From: Prorocentrum cordatum
Taxonomy: Eukaryota; Sar; Dinophyceae; Prorocentrales; Prorocentraceae
Direction of reading: 5' to 3'
DNA length: 64,000 bases
Assembly: GCA_963575745.1 (NCBI GenBank)
Contig: CAUYUJ010018488.1
Coordinates: 90,001-154,000 of the forward strand
The translations under genes and the position numbers were made by a program. Of the stretch, positions 52,693 to 63,744 are shown one piece after another. The notes under the pieces are model-generated. The model was given only the letters and a program-made list of their open reading frames with translations, had not been told where the DNA came from and searched no databases. Numbering within the stretch: position 1 is the first letter of the stretch; each line of letters starts with the position of its first letter.

Positions 52693-53148
52693 TTAAGCAT
52701 CCCCACGGCCACGCATTGGCGACGCGCGCGCCGCGAACAGGTCGATCGCGGCCTGCCCCCCGAGATGCGCCGCCATCTTCCGGCGTGCCTGGTACCCGGT
52801 AGCTCCAACTCCTAGACGGTTGAGCTCCAGGCAGACAACGCGTCGCAGTTGCCGGGCGGCCTCTGCAGCCTCCTCGCCGGCACCTTCGAACCGTGGCGCG
52901 CGATTGAAACGTGAATTTGAGGCGAGCGTTTTCAGATTGTGGTGGGGCCTAATCACCTTTTTGTGCATGTCTCTCGGCACGTACTTGTGGCCGGTCGTCG
53001 TTGCGTCTCCTCTGTCGGGCTCGTATTCCCCTTCCTCGGGTTCATCTGGGCCGATCCACGCCATCGTCGTCGCCCTCCGCCGTCTCCCCCACAGCCGGCA
53101 GCGCCTCCTTCGTCGCGTTGATGTCCACGAACGCATCCATGATGGCAC
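52693..53148 (-). pseudogene. Copia GAG-pre-integrase domain and integrase start
   Basis: HHNLKTLASNSRFNRAPRFE followed by EAARQLRRVVCLELNRLGVG matches the His-His-Cys-Cys zinc-binding pre-integrase domain. The two His and the second Cys remain, while the first Cys of the CxxC pair reads Arg. QAAIDLF follows; its Asp is where the first catalytic Asp of the integrase core is expected. The upstream part EPEEGEYEPDRGDATTTG is an acidic linker. Confidence 0.6.
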
Positions 53149-56100
53149 TCAGCAGCCTGTTCGGACACAGCTCAGTGCGATGGGAAACCTGACTTCCGCA
53201 GTACACCTGTGCGTGCGAATGCTCAGGATTGCGCTGCTTCCCCTGGTGGCCCACTCAGGAGGTCAGCGAACTCCATGTGTGATGCTAGCATGCATGCCGG
53301 CTTCCTGCGCAGCTCACCTCTCCAACTTGAGCCCGACCTGGCACTGTTCCAGGATCGCCTCCTTAGGGAGCTGTGCTGCAGCCCCCATGTCGGGTTCTCT
53401 TCATGCCGAGAATAATCGCGGGCTTTCGGCGATGCATGCTCCGCCGAGGTTCTTCTGTAGTTCGACAAGCTGCCTCCCTTCCCGGCATTCGACAGATGCG
53501 TCAGATTGCAACGTGGCGAACCAGGGGCAGCGATCAAGGGCAACTTAGCGCTCGCGCTCCTGACATCTCGCAGAGCCGCGAATTATCCCTTGTCACGGGC
53601 CCCCCGAAGGCACGGCCAAGCTCGACAGATCTGCCCCTCATGGTCGTCAGCCCGCGTCTCTTCGCCCCCTTGCTGCGCGCCCTCTCGCTTGTCGTGGAAA
53701 CCTCCCGCGACCATGATGACGCATCCGCCGCCTCATCCGCCCAGACGGCCTCGTGCTTGGCTCCCCAAAAGCTGAAACTGCCACCAACGGCGTCAAGGGA
53801 CTCGGTTTGGTTGGTCTCGCGCGCCCTCAAGTTCCTGGCTGTGGCGCGCTGATTAGGGATCAGCTCCTTCGCTCCCGTCTTCCCGTCTTCCCGGAGAGTC
53901 CGGCAGGTCTGCGCGGCGCCGCATCTGTCTGGCAGACCTCGGCCGACAGGTCCACGCCCTCGCAGAGGCCCATCATCAGCGTCGAGCCGAAAAGCCACTT
54001 GAAGGATGCCGTCCTCGACGTCCCTGGGCGCCTCGCGCAGCGTCAAGCGGGGGTGGCCTATCGCGGCTTTCACGTCCACGTCCACCGCCTTCAGCCGACG
54101 CGAAAAGAAGAGGCCCCAGGTCCGAGCTAGACTCAGCCGCAGTCGCTCCAGCGCCGCGTCTCGCGTAGCCCTGGCACCCATCACTAACCAGGCACGACGT
54201 CTTGCCGGCCCAGTGGCGGAGCCCTGTCTCCCGACTGGCCCGGCCCCCGTCAAGCTTCTGACCGAACTCGTCGGCCGCCTTCTTCTGCTCGGGCATCGCC
54301 AGCTGTCCGACGCCCCCTGACAGCGCCAGCTTGCGATTGCGAATGCACTCTACCCGCCGGGCCCGGCTGGGATGGCCGATGGGGGGGGGGGCATCGTGGT
54401 GCATCTGGATTCTCCTCTCCGCCGAGCTGGGCCTCGGCGGCGGTCGCCCCGCGCCCCCGCCGCCCCCGCTGAGAAGTCCGCGAGCCCCCCCGATTCGAGC
54501 GCATTGCCTGCACGCCCCGGAGTAGCCGGTTCGTCCGAGCATCCTTCGTCGCGATCCTCGCCGCCGAATGACGCGCGAATTCCGCCTCGCGGCGGCCGCA
54601 AGCGGGGCGTGCTCTCGCGTCGAACAGGTCGCGATTCGACTGCCTCTTGGTGCCCAGCGCGTTCCCGGCGGCCCTGGCCAGGGCTTCGACCTCGGCAGCT
54701 TCGTCCGCGCGCCTCGATTCTCGATGGGCCCGTGGATGTCTCCGCGGTCATCGTCTTTGCCATCGCCGCCCTCGGGCAGCGGGCCCACAGATGCCCCGGC
54801 GGCTCGGGCCAGCGAGCGGGGCGCGCAGGAGTGCCCCGGGTGGCCACGAAGCGCCGGCGCTTGAACATCCCGTTCGTCCAGGCATCGTTTTCGCCTGCCA
54901 CATCCCAACTATCGCGGTCATCCTCGTAGTCCTCCTGATCGCGTCTCCTGGGCAACGCGCCATGGGGCCGCCGACTCTTCGCGCTCTCGCCAAGGCCCTC
55001 GCCGCCGCCATCTTGGCGGCCGCTCTCCGCCGAGAAAAATCTCGCATGAGATCTCCTTCTGGGGGCTGCGCAGCATCGCCGACGCCTCGCACGCCATCCG
55101 CTTGTTGGCAGACGCGGCAACTGTGCCATCGCAGGAGGGGGGGCCACCCAGCCCTGGGCATCGCGTTTGTCGCGTGGTGGGATCCCGTCGACTTTCCAAG
55201 CTCCGTGGGCTCGATCCTCGGCAAGCGGGGGCGCGCCTCCCCAGTTTCGAAGTTCGCCAGCAGGCCGAGCCCCTTGCCCGCGATCTCACCGACCAGCAAC
55301 TGCAGCGTGGAATCGGTCAACACCGAGAAACTGAATCTCGCGCCGGCGCTGAATATCGATGCCAGCCCGGCCCGCTTGTCACGGGGCACCGTCTTCTCAC
55401 CGCTGCCAGACCTGAGCGCGCACAGCTGGAGTTCCTTCGCAAAGTAATCCTCGATGCCGTGCTTATTTCACCTGCTCTCGCACCTGCCAGTCCACCCGTC
55501 GCCGCTGGCCGTAGAGTTGCAGGCCGGGCCCGCGGCGCCAGCGTCGCCCTCTCCGCCGATGGACGCCGACAGCAACGCTGCCTGCGCAGACAAAGCCCCG
55601 CGCTCGCAAATCCTTCAACAAGTCGACCACATTTTTCTTCACGACCCTGATAGTGAGCAACGCCTCCCCCCGACCGTGCTCCCGCTGCCCAGTGCGCCAT
55701 TCGTCGATCATGGTGCAGGTGGAATCGCCTGCCCAATTGCTCGTGCCTGCGTATCCGAATCAGCAACGCTTTGTCGGCTCCAACCTCGCACCTGGCTGCC
55801 CTAACTTTCTGTCATGTCACACTTCGTTCACGCGCTTCTCGCCCCCCCTCGCAGTGATGGTCCCCTTCCACCATCGTCTCCATGCCGCTCTCGATTTTCG
55901 CGAGCTCGTTGGCCAGCCCTGGCCCGAGTTCTCCATCATCTGGCAAGGCAACCTAAACATCCATCTTCCTTGGCGAGGCGCTGGTCGAGATCGTTTCCGC
56001 CCACCTCATCGCGCGCGGCCTCCAAGACCTCATTCCGGGTTTCGCCGCCCGCGTCGCCATCCAACTCGGTCGTGAAAGCTTCCAGCGCATCCTCCGGCAA

Positions 56101-57060
56101 ACCGTCCAGCTCGCCTATGCCCTCGGCCACGCTAGGCCCCCTGAACTTCCAAAATATACGTTCCTTGATGTCACGCGTGCCGGGCACCACTCCACGGTGG
56201 GCAGTCGGCTTATTAGGCGCTACCCGTGCTGCCCGACCTCGGTCTGTCATGTGCACCTGGGAGAAGATCCTGGTCCGTGCTAACGCCATGATGGCCAGGG
56301 CGAGGTATCCACCCGTCGCGGTCGTCAGCATGCTCTTTGGTTGTTGGTGAGTCCGGTCTCGTCGAAAAGCCACCAAACGAGGTACCCGCAGCCTGTCCAA
56401 CCTCTTCCTGGTCGAACTGGGACTTGGCATTGCCGGGTCCGCTCACCCGAATATTCATCTCGTCACCTGGGCGCCTCGCCCGGACCTTGTGCACATGAAC
56501 CATCACCAGTCCCTTCTTGCTCGGCTTGACCGCGCTACATCTAGTCGAACACTTCCGGCAAGTGCTTGATGCCCGCCACTGAATCGGGATTGGTCCCCTC
56601 CTCGATGTCTCAGTCGTGCTCCAATTTCCCGCTCGAAGGTATTCCATCGCAGTGCCCTCTGCCAGCGCGTCCGATGGCCATGTCAGGCACCTCGCCATCC
56701 TCGCAGCCCATGAGAAGTTAGTGTCCAGGTTGATCTCTTCCAACCACAGGGCTACGTCCTTCTAGTAGCGGTGTCACCCACGCCGACATTCCCTTCAAAT
56801 CCTTGCCGAAGGAACCTGGGGCATGGCCGTGGTGTCTTTGGTCGGTCGCTCTGCCCACCGCGCGGCGGCAGAGTAGACGACCGCCCCCCCTCACGCCATG
56901 CGCGCCCATCATAGGCTTCCTGTCTGGTGTGCGCGCTCCTTGACCACCTTGTCTTGCGGTCGCCTTCTTGTCGTTGTACAGGTCACGCTTGCACTCGTAC
57001 TCGAAGCTCTCGCCGTCCTGCTGTCACGCGCCCCTGAACGAAATCCGTCGTTGTCTTTGA
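53149..57060 (-). other. Upstream part of the copia-like element, gag not resolved
   Basis: About 3.9 kb between the pre-integrase domain and the candidate 5' LTR, where gag and protease should be. Many minus-strand frames are open, for example DIKERIFWKFRGPSVAEGIG with GELDGLPEDALEAFTTELDG (55936-56430) and FSVLTDSTLQLLVGEIAGKG (to 55389). They look like real protein in pieces, but I see no CCHC knuckle and no DTGA-type protease motif. The + strand frames are shadows. Confidence 0.45.
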
Positions 57061-57117
57061 GAATAGTATCTCTTTATGGCGCGCGGCGGCGCCGTCCGTG
57101 GCGCTTCATAGCTCCGC

Positions 57118-57450
57118 TACCACTGCGGAGCCCGAATCGCTCTCCATCCCCTCTGGCCCCACAATGAATGGGCGGCGGCAGCCACTATCAAACGGGGGGA
57201 TCGTTTCCTGTCGATCGCTGCCGTTAACAATTGGGCCTCAAGCTGGTTTGATACAACACAACAGCGGTGCCGGGAAAACTCTACGGTTAGGTCGGTCATG
57301 TCCCCCTACAGGCGGGTTTTGGGCAACAAAAATAAAAACAGCATTTCGCTTCAAACAATACGTAGACAGACAGGCCCGACTTAACACTGCGAGGACATGA
57401 TCTGGGAGCACAGAGGGAGGGGGCCCCAAATAGAGCTAAACTCCACAGCA
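57118..57450 (-). repeat. Candidate 5' LTR of the copia-like element
   Basis: Direct-repeat partner of 46796-47000. It is longer because 57280-57398 has no counterpart. Matching blocks are GGCGGCGGCAGCCACTATCA, CAGCGGTGCCGGGAAAAC and GATCTGGGAGCACAGAGG. Confidence 0.45.
57280..57398 (+). repeat. 119-bp insertion with TCCCCCTACAG element, copy 3
   Basis: Present in one candidate LTR and absent from the other. It contains TAGGTCGGTCATGTCCCCCT, ACAGGCGGGTTTTGGGCAAC and an A-rich stretch, matching 8003-8052. Confidence 0.6.
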
Positions 57451-58574
57451 AAAGCCAGGGCAAACCCGCCATCTGCTTGCCCGTCCTCCTCCCCCCTGGC
57501 ACCCTCTCTGGGGGGTCCTGGATCCACTTGTTTGGGGGGCGGGGAAGGCCGGGGGGGGACGAGATCCCCAGCGCCTCTCCCGAGCGCACTCGGAGCCCCC
57601 TTGAATCGACTCTCGGACGCCTCAAGGATTCCTACGACGCCCTCCCAATGGGCTCCAGAGGACTCCTGTGCGGCCTGGGAAGTCCCAAAACAGGGCGTCG
57701 AAGGGATTCCCCCGCGAGGCCACTATTAAAACACGTGCGGTTGTTCTCCAATGTTGTTTGCATTCTCGCCTTTCCGCTCCCAGCGGGTTTCTGAGGTCCC
57801 GACTTTTCGTTTCCGGCGGGTTTCTGGGGCCTCCAGATGGCTCCAGGATCTTCTAAGAGAGCCCAAAAAGGGGCCAACAATTGTCCCAAGACAGCCCCGA
57901 AGGCCTCCAGAATCATTCCATGAGCGACCTCAGACAGCCCAAGAGGCGAAATGTCGGGCTCCAAGCGGGAGGGCCTGACTAGGGACTCCCGAATTTAAGG
58001 ATGGATGGCCTTCACGATAGCTTCAAGAGGGCCTGATAGACCCGAGAGGGTACACAGGTACACAACAAGAACAGGAAAGGACACAACGGCTCCCACACGG
58101 TCCCCAAGAGACCTCCAAAATGACACCACGAGACCTCCAAGAAACGACCAGAGGTCTTTAAATCCAACGTTGTGGGTCGTGCTCTTCAAATGTGTGTTTA
58201 TATACGTTCATTATCCCGACTGTTCTCCTGGAAATCCGTCTGGATTGGCTGCTGGCGATGCGGGAAACGTCAACAACTCATGTCGCCCATCCACATATCG
58301 GGGTCGGCGGCGGCGGAGTAGTGTAGGCCTCTTGAGTAGCAACCAACATGTAAGGTATGCGCGTCATGACCAAACACTTGCAAACACACAGCGCAATCAC
58401 ATCGTATCCCAGAAGCCTAGCGAGGAGTGCACCCGTGACCGGCCCGTTCGGACAGCGACTGCAACTTTAAAAATACCCACGCCCAGCCGATGACAACCCC
58501 GACATCAGCAACACGGTGGTGCCCCGGCCCGCCTGGACGCGGAGCACTTCGGCAGACTGCACTGCGCACCGAGG
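57451..58574. other. No gene recognised
   Basis: CAGCGGGTTTCTGAGG and GGCGGGTTTCTGGGG form a short direct repeat near 57780-57830. The rest is unique, with the loose GGCTCCAAG-style repeats noted for 36340-36790. Confidence 0.4.
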
Positions 58575-58772
58575 AGCGCGTTTTTTTTATTTTCGGCGAT
58601 CATGGGCATTATAGGGGGGAGAGGGGCCAGGGGGGGTTAAATGTAGCGCCTCCCCCCCGCCGTGCGCACGGCGGCAGTGCCCAGAGCGCACTGGGGGGGG
58701 AGGGGCGTTATTCTATATGGGGGGGGGGAGGGGAGGGCCAGGGGCTATAATAAAGAGGATGAAGAAGCGCTT
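58575..58772. mobile_element. Small T-shaped TIR element
   Basis: The left end is AGCGCGTTTTTTTTATTTTC, then GGCGATCATGGGCATTATAG. The right end has CTATAATAAAGAGG and GAAGCGCTTTTTT, a partial inverted match. In the centre two hairpins stand side by side: CCGCCGTGCGCACGGCGG (58657-58674) and CAGTGC with GCACTG (58675-58693). It shares TTCGGCGAT with the left end of TIR element 1, and GCGCACGGCGG plus AGTGCCC with 35760-35785, so it is a short member of that family. Confidence 0.7.
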
Positions 58773-59107
58773 TTTTGATCCGCGGGTCGAGAGCGCACCT
58801 CTTCCGGTCGAAGCTAAGCGGGCCGCGCGACAGGATCAAGCAACACGCTCGAGGCATCCCACAGCGCTGAGGCCGGGCTGCAGCGGATGCCGAGCCGCGC
58901 GTGCACCCGCGCACCCCTTTCGAGCCTTTCGAGCGCGGCCCAATGTCGCTCACGCGACGCGGCCAATGCCTCGGCGGCGTTGTGCCGCGGAGGCTGCGGT
59001 CTTTGCCGCACGTGGAGCGCAGCCCGACTGCTGCGCCCGCACACGGGGGGGGGGGCCCAAGGGCCTCACGAGGCCCAACCAGCCGCCAGCGGCCGAGGCG
59101 ACGGTCG
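58773..59107. other. No gene seen
   Basis: GC-rich, CTTTCGAGC duplicated near 58920. No recognisable coding. Confidence 0.4.
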
Positions 59108-59461
59108 ACGCCTCCTCCTCCTCCTCCTCCTCCTCCTCCTCCACGTCCACCTCCTCTTCCTCCTCCTCCTCCTCCTCCTCATCCTCCTTCTCCTCCTCAT
59201 CTTTCTTCCCTTACTTATCTGGTTTTTCTCGTAATCCTCCTCATCCTCCTCACTACTCCCGAGCCCTCCCCATCCCCTCCTCCTCCTCGTCCTCCTCCTC
59301 CTCCCCCTCCTCCTCCTCCTCCTCCTCCTCCTCCTCCCCCTCCTCCTCCTCATTGCCGCCTCATCCACTTTTTCCAAGTCCTCCCTCCCCCTCCTCCTGC
59401 CCCCGATCCTCTCCATCCCTGCTCGGCTCCTCCTCCTCTCTCTCTCTCTCTCTTTTTTTTT

Positions 59462-59499
<38 letters not shown>

Positions 59500-59665
59500 C
59501 CCCCTACCCTACCGCCTCCTCCCCCTCGTCCTCCTTCCCCCACCTCCTCGTCCTCCTCGCCCACAACGTCGTCGTCGCCGTCGTCGTCGTCGTCCTCCTC
59601 CTCCTCCTCCTCCTCCTCCTCCTCGTCCACAACGTCGTCGTCGTCGTCCTCCTACCCCTCCTCGC
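59108..59665. repeat. CCT, CT and GTC tracts
   Basis: CCT tracts (59108-59345), a CT run with an internal run of T (59432-59500), then GTCGTC and CCT units (59560-59665). Confidence 0.95.
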
Positions 59666-59919
59666 TCTACCAGGGGAGCCTGAGTGTACAACCTCGCGGC
59701 CTCCTCGGGCTCCGCCTTCGCGGCCTCCGCGCCGCCCCCCCCGCCGCGGGGTCGCTCCCCCATCGCTCCTCGCAGTCCGACTCCCCCGCCGTCTCTCTCC
59801 AGCCACCGCCCCTCATCGTGACCATCGCCATCAGACATCGCCTCCTCGTCTCACCCTCCCGCCACCTGCTCCAGACCCTCCCGCTCGTCGTCATCGTCGT
59901 TGTCCTTCCCCTCACCACG

Positions 59920-60269
59920 ATCATCAGCAACAGTACCACTACCATCCTGAGCTACATCAACATCCACATCAGCCTCAGCATCACCGTCATCATCAGCATC
60001 AACATCACCGTCATCATCATCGTCAGCATCATCGTCGTCATCATCACCAACCTCACCATAGTGATCATCATCACCACCATCACCATCAACCCCATCATCT
60101 ACATCAGCCTCATCAGCATTATCATCATTGTCATCACCATCATCATCAGCATCACAATGACAATAATCATCATAATCATCAATATCACCAGCATCAGTAG
60201 CAACAGCATCATCATACTCATCATCATCATGAGCATGATCATGATCATGACCATGACCATGACCATGAC

Positions 60270-60310
<41 letters not shown>

Positions 60311-60450
60311 GCACCATCGTCAGTATCATCACCATCCTCATCATCCTCATTATCAGCATCATCATCACTAGCATCACCATCCTCGTCGTCATCATTACCA
60401 TCGTCGTCATCGCCATCACCGCCATCACCACCATCACAAATTTCATAGCG
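59920..60450. repeat. (ATC)n array, second copy type
   Basis: ATC, ACC and AGC units, similar in make-up and setting (CCT-rich on both sides) to the array at 3115-4280. A 611-codon open frame runs through it and the CCT tracts only because of the three-base period. Confidence 0.95.
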
Positions 60451-61591
60451 TTCATCATTCTGAGCACCTTCCCGCTGCCGCTTGTCCCTCTCGTCAACCT
60501 CCTGCTCCTCGTTAGATTCAATCCTTCCCCCTTCTCCTGGACATTCTGCTGACCCTGCTCCTCTCCCCTCCCTCAGATTGCTCCTTCACCTCCTCCTCCT
60601 GCTATTCTTCCCGACTCCTCCTACTCTTGGCCCTCCTCCTTCTCATAACAGGCGTATCCTCCCTCCTATCCGTACCGCTCCGCATCGTCCTATCAGCACT
60701 CCTCCTGTGTTCGTGGCGCCACCAGCTCATTAGTCCTCCACCTCCTTCTCCTCCCTCTCCCCCTTGTCCTCCACCTCCTCTGTCCTCCTTCGTCCCTCGT
60801 CTACCTGTTACTTTTCTTATCGTCCCCCTCCTCTGTCATCCTTCGTCACTTGGGACGATACACAAAGTAAGCGTTGTTCAAAATAGACAGCACCGTTGGT
60901 GGACATAGGGATTGTGTCACAACCAGACCACGTTCGTGGCGACACCAGCAGCGAGTCTGGCTCAAAATCGGTAAACAATGTTGCAAGTACTCGTCCAAAT
61001 TTCGTCCGTCCGTATGTCGTTTGTGCTACGTTTCAGTTGTACGCATTTCGTCCGTATTTCGTCGTTCCGTATTTCGTTCGTCCGTCCGTAGTTCGTTCGG
61101 AACGAGGGCTGGTAATCACTCGTTCCGTCCTCCCTCTGCCTCGTGGGCTCGCATCGCTGCACCACCCGCCTTCTGCCACCTCAGGCGGTCCGCCTTTGCC
61201 CAGGAGCCTCTGGCGACCGCGTCCGTGACAACCGGCGGTGCTTGTGTGGCGGAGGGCTCCTCGGCAGCTAGGAGGGACGACAAAAACAAACATGAAGGAG
61301 TGATGAAGGAACAATGAGCAAAGAACAAGGGTGAAGATGACAAGAGGATGGTGAGGCGAGGCAGAATGGGCAAGGAAGAAGCGAGGAGGAGGGAGAAGAT
61401 AGACAGGTAAGTACTTGGAAGGGCGGGAGACTTGCCGTCGCTCGGACTCGATTTTCGAGTCGGAGGTTGGGGGGTGAGTCCGACGTGAAACGGAGACCCC
61501 CCTACCGGGAAATCGATTTCGGTTTCGGGTTCGTGTCGTGCGTGCCGTGCGTGCGTGCGGGCGAGGCGAAGCTGCGTAGGCGGGCGAGAGG
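60451..61591. other. No gene recognised
   Basis: CT-rich to about 60850. Near 61005-61100 the words TTTCGTCCGTAT and TTCGTTCGTCCG recur. The rest is unique. Confidence 0.4.
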
Positions 61592-61865
61592 AAATCCTTC
61601 TGTGGCTGGGCCGTGTCCGGACCAAATGTTTCTCCTCCGGCGGCTGGTGGCCCGCGGTGTCCCGCTGGTGTCCCGAAATCCTCCTGTGGCTGGGCCGCGG
61701 CCGGACCAAACGATTCTCCAGCGGCCGGTGGCCCGCGGTGTCCCGCCAATGTCCCGCTGGTGTCCCGAAATCCTCCTGTCGCTGGGCCGCGGCCGGACCA
61801 AATGATGCTCCTCCCGTCAAATGGTGGCCCGCGGTGTCCCGCTGGCGTCCCGCCGGTGTCCCGCC
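61592..61865. repeat. Minisatellite, three units of about 84-95 bp
   Basis: Units start AAATCCTCCTGTGGCTGGGC, or close, at about 61592, 61676 and 61767, and end TGGCCCGCGGTGTCCCGCTG. Shorter CCCGCYGGTGTCCCG repeats sit at the unit ends. Minus-strand frames give a repeated Gly/Pro/Arg peptide; not called. Confidence 0.85.
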
Positions 61866-62255
61866 GTGGGCTGTGTACAATCACACTACTCACTAGACTC
61901 TGCCCCACAGGCATCGTCAGAACAACAATCACCACTTTTGCCCATTGCTGCCCCCCCCCCAACCTCCTTATCACCCACAGGGTTGTCGTATAGGTATGCT
62001 TTCTTGTCCGTTGCGGGGATGCTAGAGGCACGCAAACTCCTCACGACTCCGCGAAGTAAACCCACGTCGAGCAGGCGTATCCGCGAACAAAGGAACAAAC
62101 AAACACAAAAATCACACCGTCCGAACGACGCCCCAGTGAAGGAAGAAAACAGAGGAAAGAAGGGGGGGCGCGTGATGGTGGCATGTCCGTCGCCAGCGTT
62201 CTCCCCACCCACGTTGGCATTCGGGGCCCTTCGCCTGTTCTCATGCCTAGTCCTC
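61866..62255. other. No gene seen
   Basis: Unique sequence. Confidence 0.4.
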
Positions 62256-62620
62256 CTTATCCTCCTCCTCCTCCTGCTCCTCCTGCTCCTACGTCCTCCC
62301 TCCGCCTCCTACGCATCTGATCCTCGTCCTCCCTCCTTCTCGTTTCTCACTTCGTTCTCCCTCCTCGTCCTCCTCCTTCACCTGCCCTCGGTCGACCATT
62401 CGCAGCCCTCTCTCTCCTGTTCCACATCTCCGTGTTCCCACTCCGTCCCCTGCTCGTCCCTCTTCCCCGCCTCCTCCTCCCGTTGCCCTCCTCCTGTCAT
62501 CCTTCTGTCCTGCTCTCCTCCTCCTCCTGCTCCCCCTGCTCCTCCTCCTCCTGCTCCTCCTCCGTCTTCCCCGCCTCCTCCTTGTTCCTCTCTGCTCCTC
62601 GCTCCTCCCTCCCCCGCTGA
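62256..62620. repeat. CCT-rich region
   Basis: Short CCT tracts at about 62256-62290 and 62510-62580 within CT-rich sequence. Confidence 0.85.
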
Positions 62621-63744
62621 TCGAACCCGCGCGGCCCACGTCCTTCTTCAGCGCGTCCGCGAAGCCCTCTCGCCGGCTTCCGTTCCGTCCCCCCCCCTTG
62701 CACCTGGAGAGAGGGAGAGCAGACGACCGGCGTCTCATCCGCATCCCTGGTCACGCCAGCCTGATATGAGGGGGCAGCAGTGCGGGCATACGCAGAAAAT
62801 CCGACCTCGGGAGTCCAGGTTCTTGCTGCGCGCCCTGCTGTCCCCCGTGGCGGCCAAGGGTGGTGGCCGCAGCAGGGGTACTGATCGAACGTCGCTCGCC
62901 AAGAGTGCGGGTGATAGAGACAGACAGTGAGAGAGAGAGAGAGAGAGAGCGCGAGGGTGAGAGGGAGAGCACGGACACGACAGGCAAGCAAGGACGACCA
63001 GGGTGGGCCAAGCACGGGGAGGGTACTTATTACGATAAGCTCGACGACCCATGGGACATCCTTCTGACAACCTTGAAGGAGACGAGGAGGACCCACTCGG
63101 CCTGGAGGGGGGCCCTCGACAACGCCGATGACGGCCGTTCCCACACACAGGCTGCCAAGACAGCGATGGCCACGACGCGGAAGACGACAGTCCATACCCA
63201 CGCCCAAGGAGGCATACGACAGCAAAGACCCACGAGGTGGAGGTCCACCACGACCCCACCGCAGGTAACCAACTGCGACCTATGCAACACAACACTGACA
63301 TCGACCACACGGGTGGCAGTATGGACTCGACCGTCCCCCCGACGCAGACAACCACACCCAAGGCCACATCTGCGCCTGCAACGTCATCTACGGTGGGACG
63401 ACGAAATGTTGCAAGTTGCTCCTGACCGCGTGCGGCTGCACCTACATTGCGGCACCACCTCGACGAACGATCCCCGCCCCCTACATTTCAATGTTGGCAC
63501 CAAGCGAACACCCCAAGTCTGGGTGGACAAAATAATGCAAGTCAACATCGAAATGTGGGGATGTGGGGGTCCTCAGAAATCTGATCCTAGTTGGCACACT
63601 GTTTCTCAGAATGATCAGATAACTTACGATAATTTGTCCACCGACTGTATCTGGGAGGCGACCTGCGCTTGGTAGGCGAAAGGTCGCGGACTGCGCCCGA
63701 TGAGCCAATGCCGCCGCCCCAACCCACTGGGCTGGCCAGCGCTG
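62621..63744. other. No gene recognised
   Basis: GA microsatellite near 62928-62950. From 63000 to 63680 the sequence is of ordinary complexity and a + strand frame (62860-63675) is open, with CGGPQKSDPSWHTVSQNDQ near its end, but I recognise no family. Confidence 0.3.

Larger units (their letters stand above)
46796..57450 (-). mobile_element. Decayed Ty1/copia-type LTR retrotransposon
   Basis: On the minus strand the order is candidate LTR, unassigned gag region, GAG-pre-integrase and integrase (about 53150-51750), RT, RNase H and candidate LTR. This order, with integrase before RT, is the copia order. All parts are broken by stops and frameshifts. The RT-RNase H part occurs twice in tandem (units 47367-49303 and 49305-51451). 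The start of RT and the RNase H lead-in are seen in both copies, but the central RT motifs are not, so a deletion probably came before the duplication. Confidence 0.7.

Noticed and set aside
59432-59500. A splice-site polypyrimidine tract
   Set aside because: The CT and T run is far longer than a branch-to-acceptor tract and lies within other simple repeats without flanking exons.
58717-60552. A 611-codon open frame on the + strand
   Set aside because: It runs through CCT, CT and ATC arrays. Three-base repeats keep every frame open, and the peptide is only Ser, Pro and Ile runs.
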